A DNA stretch of 64,000 bases from Olsenella sp. An270 (GCF_002159735.1 NZ_NFJF01000001.1:62001-126000), one strand, 5' to 3'. Numbered from the stretch's first letter, positions 1 to 8,927 are shown. Translations and numbers: made by a program. Notes: a model not told the origin generated them from the sequence alone.

Positions 1-882
1 TACCGCGAGTTCCAGGCCGGCAACCTCGACGTGGCCCAGGTTCCCACCAACCAGCTCTCCGACGCCATCGAGCAGTACGGCGAGTCCGAGGACGGCTACA
101 CCGCCACGCCGGGCCACCAGGTCCTCACGGGCGACGAGCTCTCCATCTACTACCTGCTCCTGAACCTCGAGGACCCCGTGCTTCAGGACCTCGACCTGCG
201 TCGCGCCCTGTCCCTCGCCATCAACCGCGAGGCCATCTGCGAGACGGTCTTCGAGGGCACCCGCGAGCCCGCCAGCGGCATCGTCCCCAACGGCGTCCCG
301 GGCTACACCGAGAACATGTGGGCCGACTCCCACTATGACGTCGAGGCCGCCAAGGAGATCCTCGACGCCAAGTACCCGGCGGACGCCGACGGCAACCGCG
401 GCATCACCATCGACCTGACCTACAACCTCGACGGCGACCACAAGACCGTCATGGAGATGGTCATGGCCGACTGGAACGCCGTGGGCATCCAGACCACGTC
501 CACCACGGGCGAGTGGGCCTCCATCATCACCAACGCCTATCCCAACGGCGACTTCCAGGTCGGCCGCCTCGGCTGGATCGCCGACTACCCGATCTACGAC
601 AACTTCATGTACCCGCTGTTCGTGACCGGTGGCGACAACAACTACGGCAAGTACTCCAACGCCGACGTTGACGCCGGCATGCTCGAGGCCCGCGCCATGC
701 TCGACGACGCCGAGCGCATCGCCAAGTTCCAGGAGGTCGACAAGCTCGTCGCTGCTGACATGCCGGTCATCCCGCTGTTCGTCTACAAGCACCAGCTGGT
801 CTGCTCCGACCGCGTTGACGGCCTCTACATGGACGCCCAGAAGCTTGCTGACCTGAGCACCTGCGAGCTGGTGGAGGAGTAG
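1..882 (+). CDS. oppA: Oligopeptide ABC transporter substrate-binding protein, C-terminal part
   Basis: The reading frame is open from the first base, so the gene starts upstream of the window; about 293 C-terminal residues are present. The sequence matches the SBP_bac_5 (OppA/DppA) family: it has the typical segment LRRALSLAINREAIC, then a run beginning GIVPNGVPGY, and the closing lobe with the W-N-A-V-G-I-Q segment. In this family the protein is an extracytoplasmic, usually lipid-anchored, peptide receptor; the signal peptide lies outside the window. It is followed by a strong hairpin and then two permease and two ATPase genes in the usual opp order. The exact ligand (oligopeptide, dipeptide or nickel complex) cannot be read from the fragment. 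Confidence 0.9.
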   Translation, partial: YREFQAGNLDVAQVPTNQLSDAIEQYGESEDGYTATPGHQVLTGDELSIYYLLLNLEDPVLQDLDLRRALSLAINREAICETVFEGTREPASGIVPNGVPGYTENMWADSHYDVEAAKEILDAKYPADADGNRGITIDLTYNLDGDHKTVMEMVMADWNAVGIQTTSTTGEWASIITNAYPNGDFQVGRLGWIADYPIYDNFMYPLFVTGGDNNYGKYSNADVDAGMLEARAMLDDAERIAKFQEVDKLVAADMPVIPLFVYKHQLVCSDRVDGLYMDAQKLADLSTCELVEE

Positions 883-931
883 AGCCTTCCCGCTCGGGCC
901 CTGGCCCAAGCTCACCAAGAGTTGCACCACG

Positions 932-961
932 GCGACGGGACATCATACGATGTCCCGTCGC
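932..961 (+). terminator. Perfect intercistronic hairpin between oppA and oppB
   Basis: A 13-bp perfect inverted repeat (GCGACGGGACATC, 932-944, with its complement at 949-961) closes a 4-base loop. No T-run follows, so it is less likely a full terminator than a partial one or a 3' mRNA stabiliser. Receptors of ABC importers are usually made in excess over their permeases, and hairpins in this position are a known way to achieve that. A shorter repeat (TCCCTCG/CGAGGGA, about 967-986) lies just downstream. Confidence 0.65.
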
Positions 962-1016
962 TTAGGTCCCTCGCCCCGACGAGGGAAGATCCGTCCACAT
1001 GACAGGAGTTGTACGT

Positions 1017-2054
1017 ATGGCAAAGTACATACTCAAGCGCGTCCTGCAGTTCATTCCAGTCTTCATCGGCGTGACGATCATCCTGTTCGCCATGAAGGCC
1101 ATCGTCCCCGGTGATCCCGTGAAGATCATCACCGGTGGCAAGCAGGTCACGCCTGAGACCGAGCTTCAGATTCGTATCGCGAACGGACTCATCGAGACGG
1201 ACGAGGACGGACGCCCCCTTTACGATGAGAACGGCGACACCATCCCCACCCCCATCTGGAAGCAGTACCTCGTCTACATGAGTGATCTGCTCCAGGGTGA
1301 CCTGGGGACCTCCTACACCCGCAACATGCAGGTGTCGGACATCCTGGCTTCGAAATATCCTTATACCGTGCGCCTTGCCATCGTCGCCATCTGCCTCGAG
1401 GCGGTGGTCGGCATCGGCGCCGGCATGATCTCCGCAATAAAGAAATACTCGTTCTGGGACGTCCTGGTGACACTTCTCACCTCGATTCTCGTCGCCATGC
1501 CCGCCTTCTGGCTCGGCATGCTGCTCCAGCTCTTCTTTGGCGTGTTCCTCCGCAACGTGACCGGCGAGGCGTTCTATCTCCCCATCTCCGGAGCAGGCGG
1601 AAGCCACGCCGAGTTCCAGGCGTGGGTCTACTACATCCTGCCCGCTATCACGCTCGCGTCGGTCTCCACCGCCTACACCGCGCGCATCATGCGCTCCCAG
1701 CTGCTCGAGGTCATGAACCAGGACTACATCCGCACGGCGAAGGCCAAGGGCCTCTCCCGTCGAGACGTCATCGTGCACCACGCGCTCAAGAACGCCCTCA
1801 TCCCGGTCGTGACCTACATCGGCATCGACTTTGGCGCCATGCTCGCCGGCGCCATCCTCACCGAGACGGTCTTCAACTGGCCGGGCGTGGGGTATGAGAT
1901 CTATCGAGCGGTCACGCAGCGCGACTGGCCCATCGTGCTCGGCGGCGTCACCGTGATCGTGGTCGTGGTCATGATCATCAACCTGCTCGTCGACATCAGC
2001 TATGCCTTCCTTGACCCGCGCATCCGCTTTGGCGCGCCCAAGGACAAGGAATAG
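1017..2054 (+). CDS. oppB: Oligopeptide ABC transporter permease, OppB type
   Basis: A 345-residue membrane protein of the binding-protein-dependent permease family (BPD_transp_1). It starts with MAKYILKRVLQFIPVF, the standard first membrane helix of OppB/DppB, and carries the cytoplasmic EAA loop near residue 240 (TAKAKGLSRRDV) that docks on the ATPases. An in-frame ATG lies 18 bases upstream at 999, but AGGAG at 1004-1008 favours 1017. It pairs with the next gene to form the translocation pore of the peptide importer. An insertion of acidic, soluble character around residues 55-90 is usual for this subfamily. Confidence 0.93.
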   Translation: MAKYILKRVLQFIPVFIGVTIILFAMKAIVPGDPVKIITGGKQVTPETELQIRIANGLIETDEDGRPLYDENGDTIPTPIWKQYLVYMSDLLQGDLGTSYTRNMQVSDILASKYPYTVRLAIVAICLEAVVGIGAGMISAIKKYSFWDVLVTLLTSILVAMPAFWLGMLLQLFFGVFLRNVTGEAFYLPISGAGGSHAEFQAWVYYILPAITLASVSTAYTARIMRSQLLEVMNQDYIRTAKAKGLSRRDVIVHHALKNALIPVVTYIGIDFGAMLAGAILTETVFNWPGVGYEIYRAVTQRDWPIVLGGVTVIVVVVMIINLLVDISYAFLDPRIRFGAPKDKE

Positions 2055-2066
2055 GGGAGAAGAGAC

Positions 2067-3014
2067 ATGACAGACAAGAACACCAAGCTCGATCAGCAGG
2101 CCGAGGTGGTCGAGGCTGACTCCGAGCAGGTCGAGGCCTCCAAGCCCTCGCGTACCCTCTGGAGCGACGCCTGGAACCGCCTGCGCAAGAACAAGCTCGC
2201 CCTCATCGGCGCCGCCTGGATCATCTTCGTCATCGTGGTCGCGGTGACGGCCGACCTCTGGGCGCCCCAGCTGCTGGGCTCGCCCACCGAGATCGACTCG
2301 GCGACGGTCGCGGCAAACTCCAAGCTCCCGCCCTCGCTCGAACACCCCTTCGGCACCGACGCGACTGGTCGCGACCAGCTCGTCCGCGTTATCTACGGCG
2401 CGCGCATCTCGCTGGCCGTCGGCGTCGTCGCTACACTCATCTCCACGGCCATCGGACTGGTGATGGGCGGCATCGCCGCCTACTACGGCGGCATATGGGA
2501 CACGATAATCATGCGTCTGGCAGACATGTTCCTCGCCATTCCGTACACGCTGTTCGTCATCGTGATGCTTGCGGTCATCGGACAGGGAATCCAGAACGTG
2601 TTCATCGCCATCGGCATCCTGGGATGGCCGTCGATCGCGCGCGTGTTTCGTTCGGCGATCCTCTCGGTCAAGGAGAACGACTACGTCGACGCGGCCCGCG
2701 CCATGGGCGCCTCCGACCTTCGAATCATCGCGCGCCACATCTTCCCCAACTCGGTCGCTTCCATCGTGGTCTACGCCACGATGAACATCGGCGGCGCCAT
2801 CCTCACCGAGAGCGCCCTGTCGTTCCTCGGCATGGGCGTCACGCCGCCCACCCCGTCGTGGGGCATCATGATTCAGGACGGCCAGAAGTTCCTGCAGACC
2901 GAGCCGTGGCTCATGATTCTGCCGGGCCTCGCCATCCTCACCACCGTGCTTGCCTTCACCCTGCTTGGTGACGGTCTGCGCGACGCACTCGACGTCAAGA
3001 TGAAGGACGCATAA
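2067..3014 (+). CDS. oppC: Oligopeptide ABC transporter permease, OppC type
   Basis: A 315-residue permease with a charged N-terminal tail (about 45 residues) followed by the OppC_N helix (LALIGAAWIIFVIVVAV), the motif HPFGTDATGRDQLVRVIYGARISL typical of DppC/OppC in part, and the EAA loop ARAMGASDLRIIARH near residue 210. It forms the pore with the preceding permease. Its stop overlaps the start of the next gene by one base, implying coupled translation of a permease-ATPase operon. A GGGGAGAAGAG stretch precedes the ATG. Confidence 0.93.
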   Translation: MTDKNTKLDQQAEVVEADSEQVEASKPSRTLWSDAWNRLRKNKLALIGAAWIIFVIVVAVTADLWAPQLLGSPTEIDSATVAANSKLPPSLEHPFGTDATGRDQLVRVIYGARISLAVGVVATLISTAIGLVMGGIAAYYGGIWDTIIMRLADMFLAIPYTLFVIVMLAVIGQGIQNVFIAIGILGWPSIARVFRSAILSVKENDYVDAARAMGASDLRIIARHIFPNSVASIVVYATMNIGGAILTESALSFLGMGVTPPTPSWGIMIQDGQKFLQTEPWLMILPGLAILTTVLAFTLLGDGLRDALDVKMKDA

Positions 3015-4135
3015 TGGGACTGTTCGGAAAGAAGAAGCGCGCCCTGGACCCGGCGGACGACCTCAAGAACCAGCCGGTCCCCGAGGGCTCACACCTGCTC
3101 GAGGTCGATGACCTCAAGATGTACTTCCACACCCAGGACGGCGTGGTCAAGGCTGTCGACGGCGTGAGCTACACGCTCGACCGCGGCGAGACCCTCGGCG
3201 TCGTGGGTGAGTCCGGCTCCGGCAAGTCGGTCACCCATATGACGATCATGGGCCTCATCGACATGCCCCCGGGAAAGATCGAGGGCGGTGACATCCGCTA
3301 TCGCGGTCACTCTCTGCTCGAGATGACCGAGGAGCAGATGCAGCACATCCGCGGCAACGACATCGCCATGATCTTCCAGGACCCCATGACGTCGTTGAAC
3401 CCGGTCTACACGATTGGCCGTCAGCTCGGCGAGGGCCTGCGCCTCCACCGTGGCTACTCCAAGGAGCAAGCGCTCCAGCGAGCCGTCGAGCTTCTCGACA
3501 TGGTGGGCATCCCCAACCCCGAGCAGCGCGTCAAGGACTATCCGCACCAGTTCTCGGGCGGCATGCGTCAGCGCGTCATGATCGCCATGGCGCTGGCCTG
3601 CGACCCCGACATCCTCATCGCCGACGAGCCCACCACAGCCCTGGACGTCACCATCCAGGCCCAGATCATCGAGCTCATGCAGGAGATGCAGAAGAAGAAC
3701 GGCAACGCCATCGTGATGATCACGCACGACCTGGGCGTCGTCGCCGACGTGGCCGACAAGATCATGGTCATGTACGCCGGTCACCCGGTGGAGTTTGGCA
3801 CCGCCGAGGAGATCTTCTACAACCCGGTGCACCCCTACACCTGGGGCCTCATCCGCTCCATCCCCAAGCCTGCGGGCGACGAGAAGGAGTCCCTCACCCC
3901 GATCGAGGGCAACCCTCCCTCGCTCGTCAATCTCCCCGCCGGCTGCCCGTTCTCGCCGCGCTGCCCGTACGCGACGGATCGCTGCCGCACGGAGATGCCC
4001 GAGCTTTACGTCACCGAGACCGGTCACTACTCGCGCTGCCACTTCTCCGGCGACGCCGCGTTCGTCGCAAAGAACGCGCCCGCCAACTCTCGCAGCGCCG
4101 CGCCCGCGAACGCCGAGGAAGGAGGCGAGGCCTGA
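3014..4135 (+). CDS. oppD: Oligopeptide ABC transporter ATPase, OppD type
   Basis: A 373-residue cytoplasmic ATPase. The Walker A motif GESGSGKS lies at about 65-72, the signature is SGGMRQR, Walker B is [12 protein letters not shown] and the switch histidine sits in [14 protein letters not shown]. The C-terminal oligo_HPY region holds the cysteine-bearing segment [15 protein letters not shown]; in related peptide-importer ATPases such cysteines can ligate an iron-sulfur cluster. It has a slightly longer N-terminal extension than OppD of enterobacteria. It is the first of the two ATPases that drive the importer. Confidence 0.94.
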   Translation: MGLFGKKKRALDPADDLKNQPVPEGSHLLEVDDLKMYFHTQDGVVKAVDGVSYTLDRGETLGVVGESGSGKSVTHMTIMGLIDMPPGKIEGGDIRYRGHSLLEMTEEQMQHIRGNDIAMIFQDPMTSLNPVYTIGRQLGEGLRLHRGYSKEQALQRAVELLDMVGIPNPEQRVKDYPHQFSGGMRQRVMIAMALACDPDILIADEPTTALDVTIQAQIIELMQEMQKKNGNAIVMITHDLGVVADVADKIMVMYAGHPVEFGTAEEIFYNPVHPYTWGLIRSIPKPAGDEKESLTPIEGNPPSLVNLPAGCPFSPRCPYATDRCRTEMPELYVTETGHYSRCHFSGDAAFVAKNAPANSRSAAPANAEEGGEA

Positions 4136-5154
4136 TGGAGAACCGTGAGCCCCTGCTTCACGTCGAGCACCTCTGCAAGCGCTTCCCCGTGGAGTCCGGC
4201 GTCTTTGGCCGCGGGGCCAAGCGCTACGTCCACGCCGTCGACGACATCAGCTTCGACATCTACCCCGGCGAGACGTTTGGTCTCGTCGGCGAGTCCGGCT
4301 GCGGCAAGTCCACGACCGGCCGCTGCATCATGCGCCTCATCGAGCCCACGAGCGGCACCGTCATCTTTGACGGCCAGGACGTCTCCCAGCTCAAGGGCAA
4401 GGACCTCAAGAAGATGCGCCACGACATGCAGTACATCTTCCAGGATCCCTACGCCAGCCTGAACCCGCGCATGACCATCGGCGAGATCGTCTCCGAGCCC
4501 CTCGTGATCCACGGCGAGATGACCGACAAGGCCGAGCGCATGGACCACGTGCGTCACCTGCTCGACATCGTGGGCCTCAACCCCGAGCACATCAACCGCT
4601 ACCCGCACGAGTTCTCCGGCGGCCAGCGCCAGCGTGTCGGCATCGCGCGCGCCTTCGCCCTGCGTCCCAAGCTCATCATCTGCGACGAGCCGGTCTCCGC
4701 GCTCGACGTCTCCATTCAGGCGCAGGTCCTGAACCTGCTGAAGGACCTTCAGGCGGAGTTTGGCACCGCGTACCTCTTCATCGCCCACGACCTCTCCGTC
4801 GTGCAGCACATCTCCGACCGCGTCGCCGTCATGTACCTCGGCAACCTCATGGAGTACTCCGACTGGAAGACGCTCTACGACGAGCCGCACCACCCCTACA
4901 CTCAGTCGCTGCTCTCGGCTGTGCCGGTGCCCGACCCGGACGTCCAGCACTCCCGCAAGCGCATCATCCTTCCGGGCGACCCGCCCTCGCCGATCGACCC
5001 GCCGAGCGGCTGCCGCTTCCACACGCGCTGCCCGATCGCGCAGAAGCAGTGCTCCGAGACGAAGCCCGAGCTGCGCGAGGTGTGCCCCGGCCACTTCTGC
5101 GCGTGCCACTGCGCGGCCGTGAACCCGATCAAGGAGACCTCGATCGAGCTCTAG
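4135..5154 (+). CDS. oppF: Oligopeptide ABC transporter ATPase, OppF type
   Basis: A 339-residue ATPase partner of the preceding gene, whose stop codon it overlaps by one base (TGATG). Walker A is GESGCGKST at about 52-60, the signature is SGGQRQR, Walker B is [13 protein letters not shown] and the H-loop is [14 protein letters not shown]. The C-terminal segment [14 protein letters not shown] has the cysteine spacing seen in peptide-importer ATPases. It is the last gene of the opp operon; a strong terminator follows 32 bases after the stop. Confidence 0.94.
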   Translation: MENREPLLHVEHLCKRFPVESGVFGRGAKRYVHAVDDISFDIYPGETFGLVGESGCGKSTTGRCIMRLIEPTSGTVIFDGQDVSQLKGKDLKKMRHDMQYIFQDPYASLNPRMTIGEIVSEPLVIHGEMTDKAERMDHVRHLLDIVGLNPEHINRYPHEFSGGQRQRVGIARAFALRPKLIICDEPVSALDVSIQAQVLNLLKDLQAEFGTAYLFIAHDLSVVQHISDRVAVMYLGNLMEYSDWKTLYDEPHHPYTQSLLSAVPVPDPDVQHSRKRIILPGDPPSPIDPPSGCRFHTRCPIAQKQCSETKPELREVCPGHFCACHCAAVNPIKETSIEL

Positions 5155-5185
5155 CCACGAGGTTCTTCTCGGCTCTGTGAAGCCT

Positions 5186-5219
5186 GGCGTCCCCGTCCTT
5201 GCACGGGGACGCCATTTTT
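5186..5219 (+). terminator. Rho-independent terminator of the opp operon
   Basis: An 11-bp perfect stem (GGCGTCCCCGT with its complement at 5203-5213) has a 6-base loop and is followed by ATTTTT. Confidence 0.9.
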
Positions 5220-5230
5220 CAAATTGGGGC

Positions 5231-5259
5231 TTGCGCCGGATGGGGGAGTGGTGCATACT
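5231..5259 (+). promoter_or_regulatory. Promoter of tRNA-Leu
   Basis: The -35 box TTGCGC (5231-5236) is 17 bases from a CATACT -10 box (5254-5259), which is 27 bases upstream of the tRNA. The same TTGCGC-17-TATAGT layout precedes both tRNA-Gly genes, and a TTGCAC version precedes tRNA-Val. Confidence 0.7.
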
Positions 5260-5286
5260 ACTCCTTGCGCGAAAGCGCAGTGACAA

Positions 5287-5377
5287 GTCGGAGTGGCGGA
5301 ATTGGCAGACGCGCTAGCTTGAGGTGCTAGTGACTGACTAAAAGGTCGTGCGGGTTCAAGTCCCGCCTCCGACACCA
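5287..5377 (+). tRNA. tRNA-Leu (GAG)
   Basis: The acceptor stem GTCGGAG pairs with CTCCGAC, and CCA is encoded (5375-5377). The anticodon stem CTAGC/GCTAG holds the loop TTGAGGT, giving anticodon GAG for CTC/CTT codons. The long variable arm of a class II tRNA is present, and the T-arm reads GCGGG-TTCAAGT-CCCGC. Confidence 0.95.
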
Positions 5378-5386
5378 CGAAAGCAG

Positions 5387-5411
5387 ACGGACCCCGAGAG
5401 GGGTCCGTTTT
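5387..5411 (+). terminator. Terminator of tRNA-Leu
   Basis: The stem ACGGACCCC/GGGGTCCGT closes a GAGA loop and is followed by TTT, 10 bases after the CCA end. Confidence 0.85.
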
Positions 5412-5428
5412 CGTATGCAGAGCGGTCG

Positions 5429-5651
5429 TCTAGGATTCCCCGCCCTTGTCCCGAGGCGTTCTAGGAATCGCAGTCCTTGTCAGGCGAGAAGGACCGTGTG
5501 GCGGACAAGGTCGCGGATTCCTAGAGTTCTTCTCGCCAAGGTCCCTGATTGCTAGACGGGCGCGGGACAAGCCCGGGGTTTCCCGGAACGTCCCAAGACA
5601 AGGGCGGCGAATCCTAGAACGCGCCATGACAAGCCCGGGAGTTCCTAGAAG
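5429..5651. repeat. 31-bp-period repeat array, copy 1 (2 reverse + 5 forward units)
   Basis: Seven degenerate units share a GACAAG box and, 7-8 bases later, a box close to ATTCCTAGAA. Forward GACAAG boxes start at 5504, 5535 (GCCAAG), 5566, 5597 and 5628, exactly 31 bp apart. Two units on the opposite strand have CTTGTC at 5445 and 5476, again 31 bp apart. The two blocks are divergent around a 22-base centre. A second array with the same design is at 28775-29000. No open frame of coding character spans it. It lies between the tRNA-Leu terminator and the SpoIIE-type phosphatase gene, ending 72 bases before that gene's start. Function unknown; a multi-site protein-binding region or a structured minisatellite are both possible. 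Confidence 0.9.
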
Positions 5652-5723
5652 CGACCTCGACGACGTGACCCCGCACGCGACCGTGGTACGCTAGCCGAGA
5701 AGAACCGCGGGGAGGGGACGGAC

Positions 5724-7934
5724 ATGGCGCAGCGCGGGCTCAGCAGGCGCGTGGAGGGCATCGGCGAGGGAAGCGTCGTCGGCACGCTCTCCAAGCTGCT
5801 GCAGCTCAGCTGCGAGGCCGTCCTCGTCTTTGACGGCAGCGGCCGCGTCCTGCTCGTCAACGAGGAGGCGTCCCGGCTCTTCTCCGTCCCGGACAGCCTC
5901 GTGGGCACCGACGTCCGGCTCCTCTTCCCGTCGGGCGGCGACGGGGAGCTCGGGCCCTTCTCGCCCGAGGCGCTGCCCTTCCCCGTGGACGGGACGGCGG
6001 CCAGGACGACGTGCACCGCGGCGTCGGGGCGGCCCCTGGAGGTGCGGGTGCGCTGCGACACCGTCCGCGCGCCGGGCGAGACATACCTGCTGCTGGCGCT
6101 CCCCACGGGTGCGGACGAGCTCTCCGACCGCGAGGCGGAGCGCACGATCGAGGACCTGCGCCGTGCCAACCACCGCCTCTCGGGCACGTTGAACATCGTC
6201 CTGGACACGATCGACGCCGACGACCTCCAGGCGCTCTTCGGGCGCGTGCTCGAGGAGATCACCGAGACCATGGAGGCCGACGGCACCCTGGTCTACCTCT
6301 CCGAGGCGGACGGCTTCCGCCTGCGCGGCGTCTCGAGCTCGCTTCTGGGCGAGCGCATGGCGCGCTTCATGCCCTTCGGGCGCAGCCTCGAGCGCTTTGC
6401 GGTGCGCGACGGACGCACCGTGCGCCTCAGGGTCGTCTCGCCGAGCGCGGAGTCGCTGCGCCAGGGGCGCCTCACCATGCGCGAGGTCGTGAGCGAGGAG
6501 ACGCGCGAGATCCTGCGCGTCCGGAGCTCCATGCTGCCGCCCTTCACGAGCTTCATGGTCGTCCCCGTGTGGTTTGGCGGTCACGTCATCTCGATCATCG
6601 AGGTCGGGTGGCGCCGGCTCCACCCGCTGCCCAAGGAGGACGCGCGCCTGCTCGACTCCGTGGCGCACTACCTGTCCGTCCAGCTTGCGAGCGCCTTCAC
6701 CGCGCTGCGCTCCCAGCGCGCCGATAGGCTCGCGTCGCTCGAGACCGAGCTGCGCGAGGAGCTGCTCGACGCCGCGACGGCGGGCTCCGAGGAGGGTTCG
6801 CTCGAGCGGATCGACGCGGTCCTGCGCGAGGCGGCCGACGAGCTCGAGGCGGCGCTGGTCCTGGTGGGGGAGGGCGGCGACCAGCGTCACGCGGTCGCGA
6901 CCCTGCCCCTGAGCGGGCCGAGCGAGCTGCCCGTCGACCTCGACGAGCTCGCCGCCCCGCATCTCCGCGACGGCGTGGCCGTGGCGCCGGTGCCCGTGGA
7001 CTCGCCGCTCTCCTCGATGCTGCGCGACCTGGGGGAGCCCTGCGTGGGCGCCCTGCTCGACCTCGGGGAGCTCGCCGGCGTGCGCAGGCGGGCGCTGCTG
7101 CTGCGCCCGGACGGCGCCGAGCCCCTGGACGAGCTGGAGACGGAGTTCCTCTACGACCTCGTCTCGGACTGCCGCGACGTCGCCCGGGGCGAGGAGGCGC
7201 GCGAGCAGGACAAGCGCATCGCCCAGGCCCTCCAGACGGGCATGAGAAACGAGCTCCAGGACGTCGAGGGCATCACCGCCGAGGCGGTCTACTCCTCCGC
7301 CACGGCCGCGGCGTCGGTCGGCGGCGACTTCTACGACCTGATCCGCCTCCCCGGGAGGCGCGCCTGCGTCATCATGGGCGACGTCTCGGGCAAGGGCGTC
7401 GAGGCCGCCTCGGTCTCGGCCGCCGTCAAGACGGCGCTCGGGGCGTATGCCTGGGAGGGGCTCGCGCCGGCGCGTATGGTCCGCTCCCTCAACGAGTTCC
7501 TGCTGGGCTTCTCGCGCCTCGAGACCTTCGCCACGCTCTTCGTGGGCCTGATCGACCTCTCGGACAGCACGATCAGGTACTGCTCGGCGGGTCACCCGCC
7601 CGCGATCATGGTGAGCGCCGACGCCAGCGAGATCTCCATCCTGGACGTCCAGTCGGGCGTGGTGGGAGCGTTCCACGACATCGCCTACCAGGACGGCGTG
7701 ACGCGCTTCTCGCCCGGCGACGTGCTGCTGCTCTACACCGACGGCACCACCGAGGCCCGCGACCCCTCGGGAGCCTTCTTCGGCGAGGAGGGCCTGCGTG
7801 ACGCCGTCATGCGCGAGTGCGCGGACGGCAGGCCGTTCGAGGGCTTCGTGGGCAGGCTCCTGGGCGCGCTCGACGACTTCACCGAGAACAACCTCGATGA
7901 CGACGTGGCGATGGTCGCCCTGCGCTTTGACTGA
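5724..7934 (+). CDS. PAS-GAF-SpoIIE (PP2C-type) serine phosphatase, RsbU-like
   Basis: A 736-residue cytoplasmic signalling protein. A PAS-like domain (about 15-130, LQLSCEAVLVFDGSGRVLLV) is followed by a GAF domain (about 155-330), a second less clear sensor region, and a C-terminal SpoIIE phosphatase domain (about 510-736). Metal-binding acidic motifs are visible: GGDFYD near 533, MGDVSGKG near 551 and the closing DDDVAMV near 724. Enzymes of this class dephosphorylate STAS anti-anti-sigma proteins in partner-switching pathways. The next gene encodes exactly such a STAS domain, fused to an anti-sigma-type kinase domain, which supports that role. GGGGAGGGG precedes the ATG. No membrane segment is evident. 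Confidence 0.88.
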   Translation: MAQRGLSRRVEGIGEGSVVGTLSKLLQLSCEAVLVFDGSGRVLLVNEEASRLFSVPDSLVGTDVRLLFPSGGDGELGPFSPEALPFPVDGTAARTTCTAASGRPLEVRVRCDTVRAPGETYLLLALPTGADELSDREAERTIEDLRRANHRLSGTLNIVLDTIDADDLQALFGRVLEEITETMEADGTLVYLSEADGFRLRGVSSSLLGERMARFMPFGRSLERFAVRDGRTVRLRVVSPSAESLRQGRLTMREVVSEETREILRVRSSMLPPFTSFMVVPVWFGGHVISIIEVGWRRLHPLPKEDARLLDSVAHYLSVQLASAFTALRSQRADRLASLETELREELLDAATAGSEEGSLERIDAVLREAADELEAALVLVGEGGDQRHAVATLPLSGPSELPVDLDELAAPHLRDGVAVAPVPVDSPLSSMLRDLGEPCVGALLDLGELAGVRRRALLLRPDGAEPLDELETEFLYDLVSDCRDVARGEEAREQDKRIAQALQTGMRNELQDVEGITAEAVYSSATAAASVGGDFYDLIRLPGRRACVIMGDVSGKGVEAASVSAAVKTALGAYAWEGLAPARMVRSLNEFLLGFSRLETFATLFVGLIDLSDSTIRYCSAGHPPAIMVSADASEISILDVQSGVVGAFHDIAYQDGVTRFSPGDVLLLYTDGTTEARDPSGAFFGEEGLRDAVMRECADGRPFEGFVGRLLGALDDFTENNLDDDVAMVALRFD

Positions 7935-8006
7935 CGCCTCGCGGCGCCCGCCGAGAAGGGCCGCCCTCGGCGTCTACGCCCGCGTCGCCGGGGGAATAAG
8001 GACCAC

Positions 8007-8759
8007 ATGTCCAGCAGCGTCAACATAGCGCTCGTCCCCGTGGAGGGAGACCTCGACGTCACGACGGCCCCCGCCGTCCGGCGCCGGATCGACCGGCTCG
8101 TGTCGGGCGGGTGCCGGCGCGTCCTGCTCAACCTGGCGGACACGGGCCACGTGGACTCGGCGGGGCTCGGCCTCATCCTCACGGAGCTCCGTCGCATGCG
8201 CGGTCTTGGCGGGCTGCTCTCGCTCGTGAACGTCTCCGACCAGGTGTACCTGGCCCTGCGCCGCATGCGCGTGCTCGACTTCATGCCGGTCCGCCGCACG
8301 TCCGCGCGCTCGCGCGTGACGAGCGTCGACCCGTCGGTCCTGCCGCTGTGGCGCATGACGTTTCGCGTCGACGAGGGCGGCCTCGCGGACGCGCGCGACC
8401 GCGTGGGCGAGATGATGGCGTCGCTGCCCTTCTCGGCGGACGAGGTCTTTGACATGAAGCTCGCCTGCGGGGAGGCGCTCGGCAACGCTGTGGACCACGC
8501 CTGCGCGAGCGGCGTGCTGGTGACCGTGGCCGCCTATCCCGACCGCGTCGTCGTGGAGGTCTCCGACTGCGGCTGCGGCTTCGAGGTGGCCGATGACGAG
8601 GAGCTTCCCGAGACGGGTCCCTTCGCCGAGCGGGGCCGGGGGATCCGCCTCATGCGCCTGCTCGCCGACGCCGTGTCCATCTCGTCCAAGAGCGCAGGGG
8701 AGGGCACGGTGGTGCGGCTCGTCAAGCTCGTGCGCGGCGACGAGGCGCCCGACGGGTGA
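8007..8759 (+). CDS. STAS domain fused to RsbW-type HATPase (anti-anti-sigma/anti-sigma kinase fusion)
   Basis: A 250-residue protein with two domains normally found on separate chains. Residues 1-95 form a STAS domain with the phospho-acceptor segment HVDSAGLGLI (Ser51). Residues 110-245 form a GHKL ATPase of the RsbW/SpoIIAB type with N-box GEALGNAVDHA (near 155), G1 motif DCGCGF and G2-like motif ERGRGIRLM. In partner switching the kinase phosphorylates the STAS serine and the upstream SpoIIE-type phosphatase reverses it. Here kinase and substrate are joined. No sigma factor is adjacent; the nearest, an ECF type at 15115, is unlikely to be the target because RsbW kinases normally bind sigma-B/F proteins. 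The target is therefore unknown. Confidence 0.87.
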   Translation: MSSSVNIALVPVEGDLDVTTAPAVRRRIDRLVSGGCRRVLLNLADTGHVDSAGLGLILTELRRMRGLGGLLSLVNVSDQVYLALRRMRVLDFMPVRRTSARSRVTSVDPSVLPLWRMTFRVDEGGLADARDRVGEMMASLPFSADEVFDMKLACGEALGNAVDHACASGVLVTVAAYPDRVVVEVSDCGCGFEVADDEELPETGPFAERGRGIRLMRLLADAVSISSKSAGEGTVVRLVKLVRGDEAPDG

Positions 8760-8809
8760 GGTCGTGGCCTGTGGGTTCACGATTTCTTCATCCGTTCGCG
8801 GAATGAGGC

Positions 8810-8838
8810 TTGCGCGGTCGTGGCGCGGCCCGTATAGT
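8810..8838 (+). promoter_or_regulatory. Promoter of the first tRNA-Gly
   Basis: TTGCGC (8810-8815), a 17-base spacer and TATAGT (8833-8838), 13 bases before the tRNA. Confidence 0.75.
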
Positions 8839-8851
8839 ATTTCCTGCTTTT

Positions 8852-8927
8852 GCGGGCTTAGCGCAGTTGGTAGCGCGCAACCTTGCCAAGGTTGAGGTCG
8901 CGGGTTCGAACCCCGTAGCCCGCTCCA
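8852..8927 (+). tRNA. tRNA-Gly (GCC), copy 1
   Basis: The acceptor GCGGGCT pairs with AGCCCGC, with T as discriminator and an encoded CCA. The anticodon arm CAACC-TTGCCAA-GGTTG gives anticodon GCC. It is identical over 76 bases to the copy at 9260-9335. Confidence 0.97.

Noticed and set aside
912-2738. Long antisense open frames, such as 608 codons opposite the opp permease genes and 661 codons opposite 5724-7934
   Set aside because: They are rich in His/Asp/Arg/Gly from reading GC-rich codons backwards, lack ribosome sites and match no family, while the sense frames encode clear domains.
5429-5651. CRISPR array
   Set aside because: Units are degenerate throughout, there is no alternation of identical repeats with unique spacers, both orientations occur and no cas gene is present.
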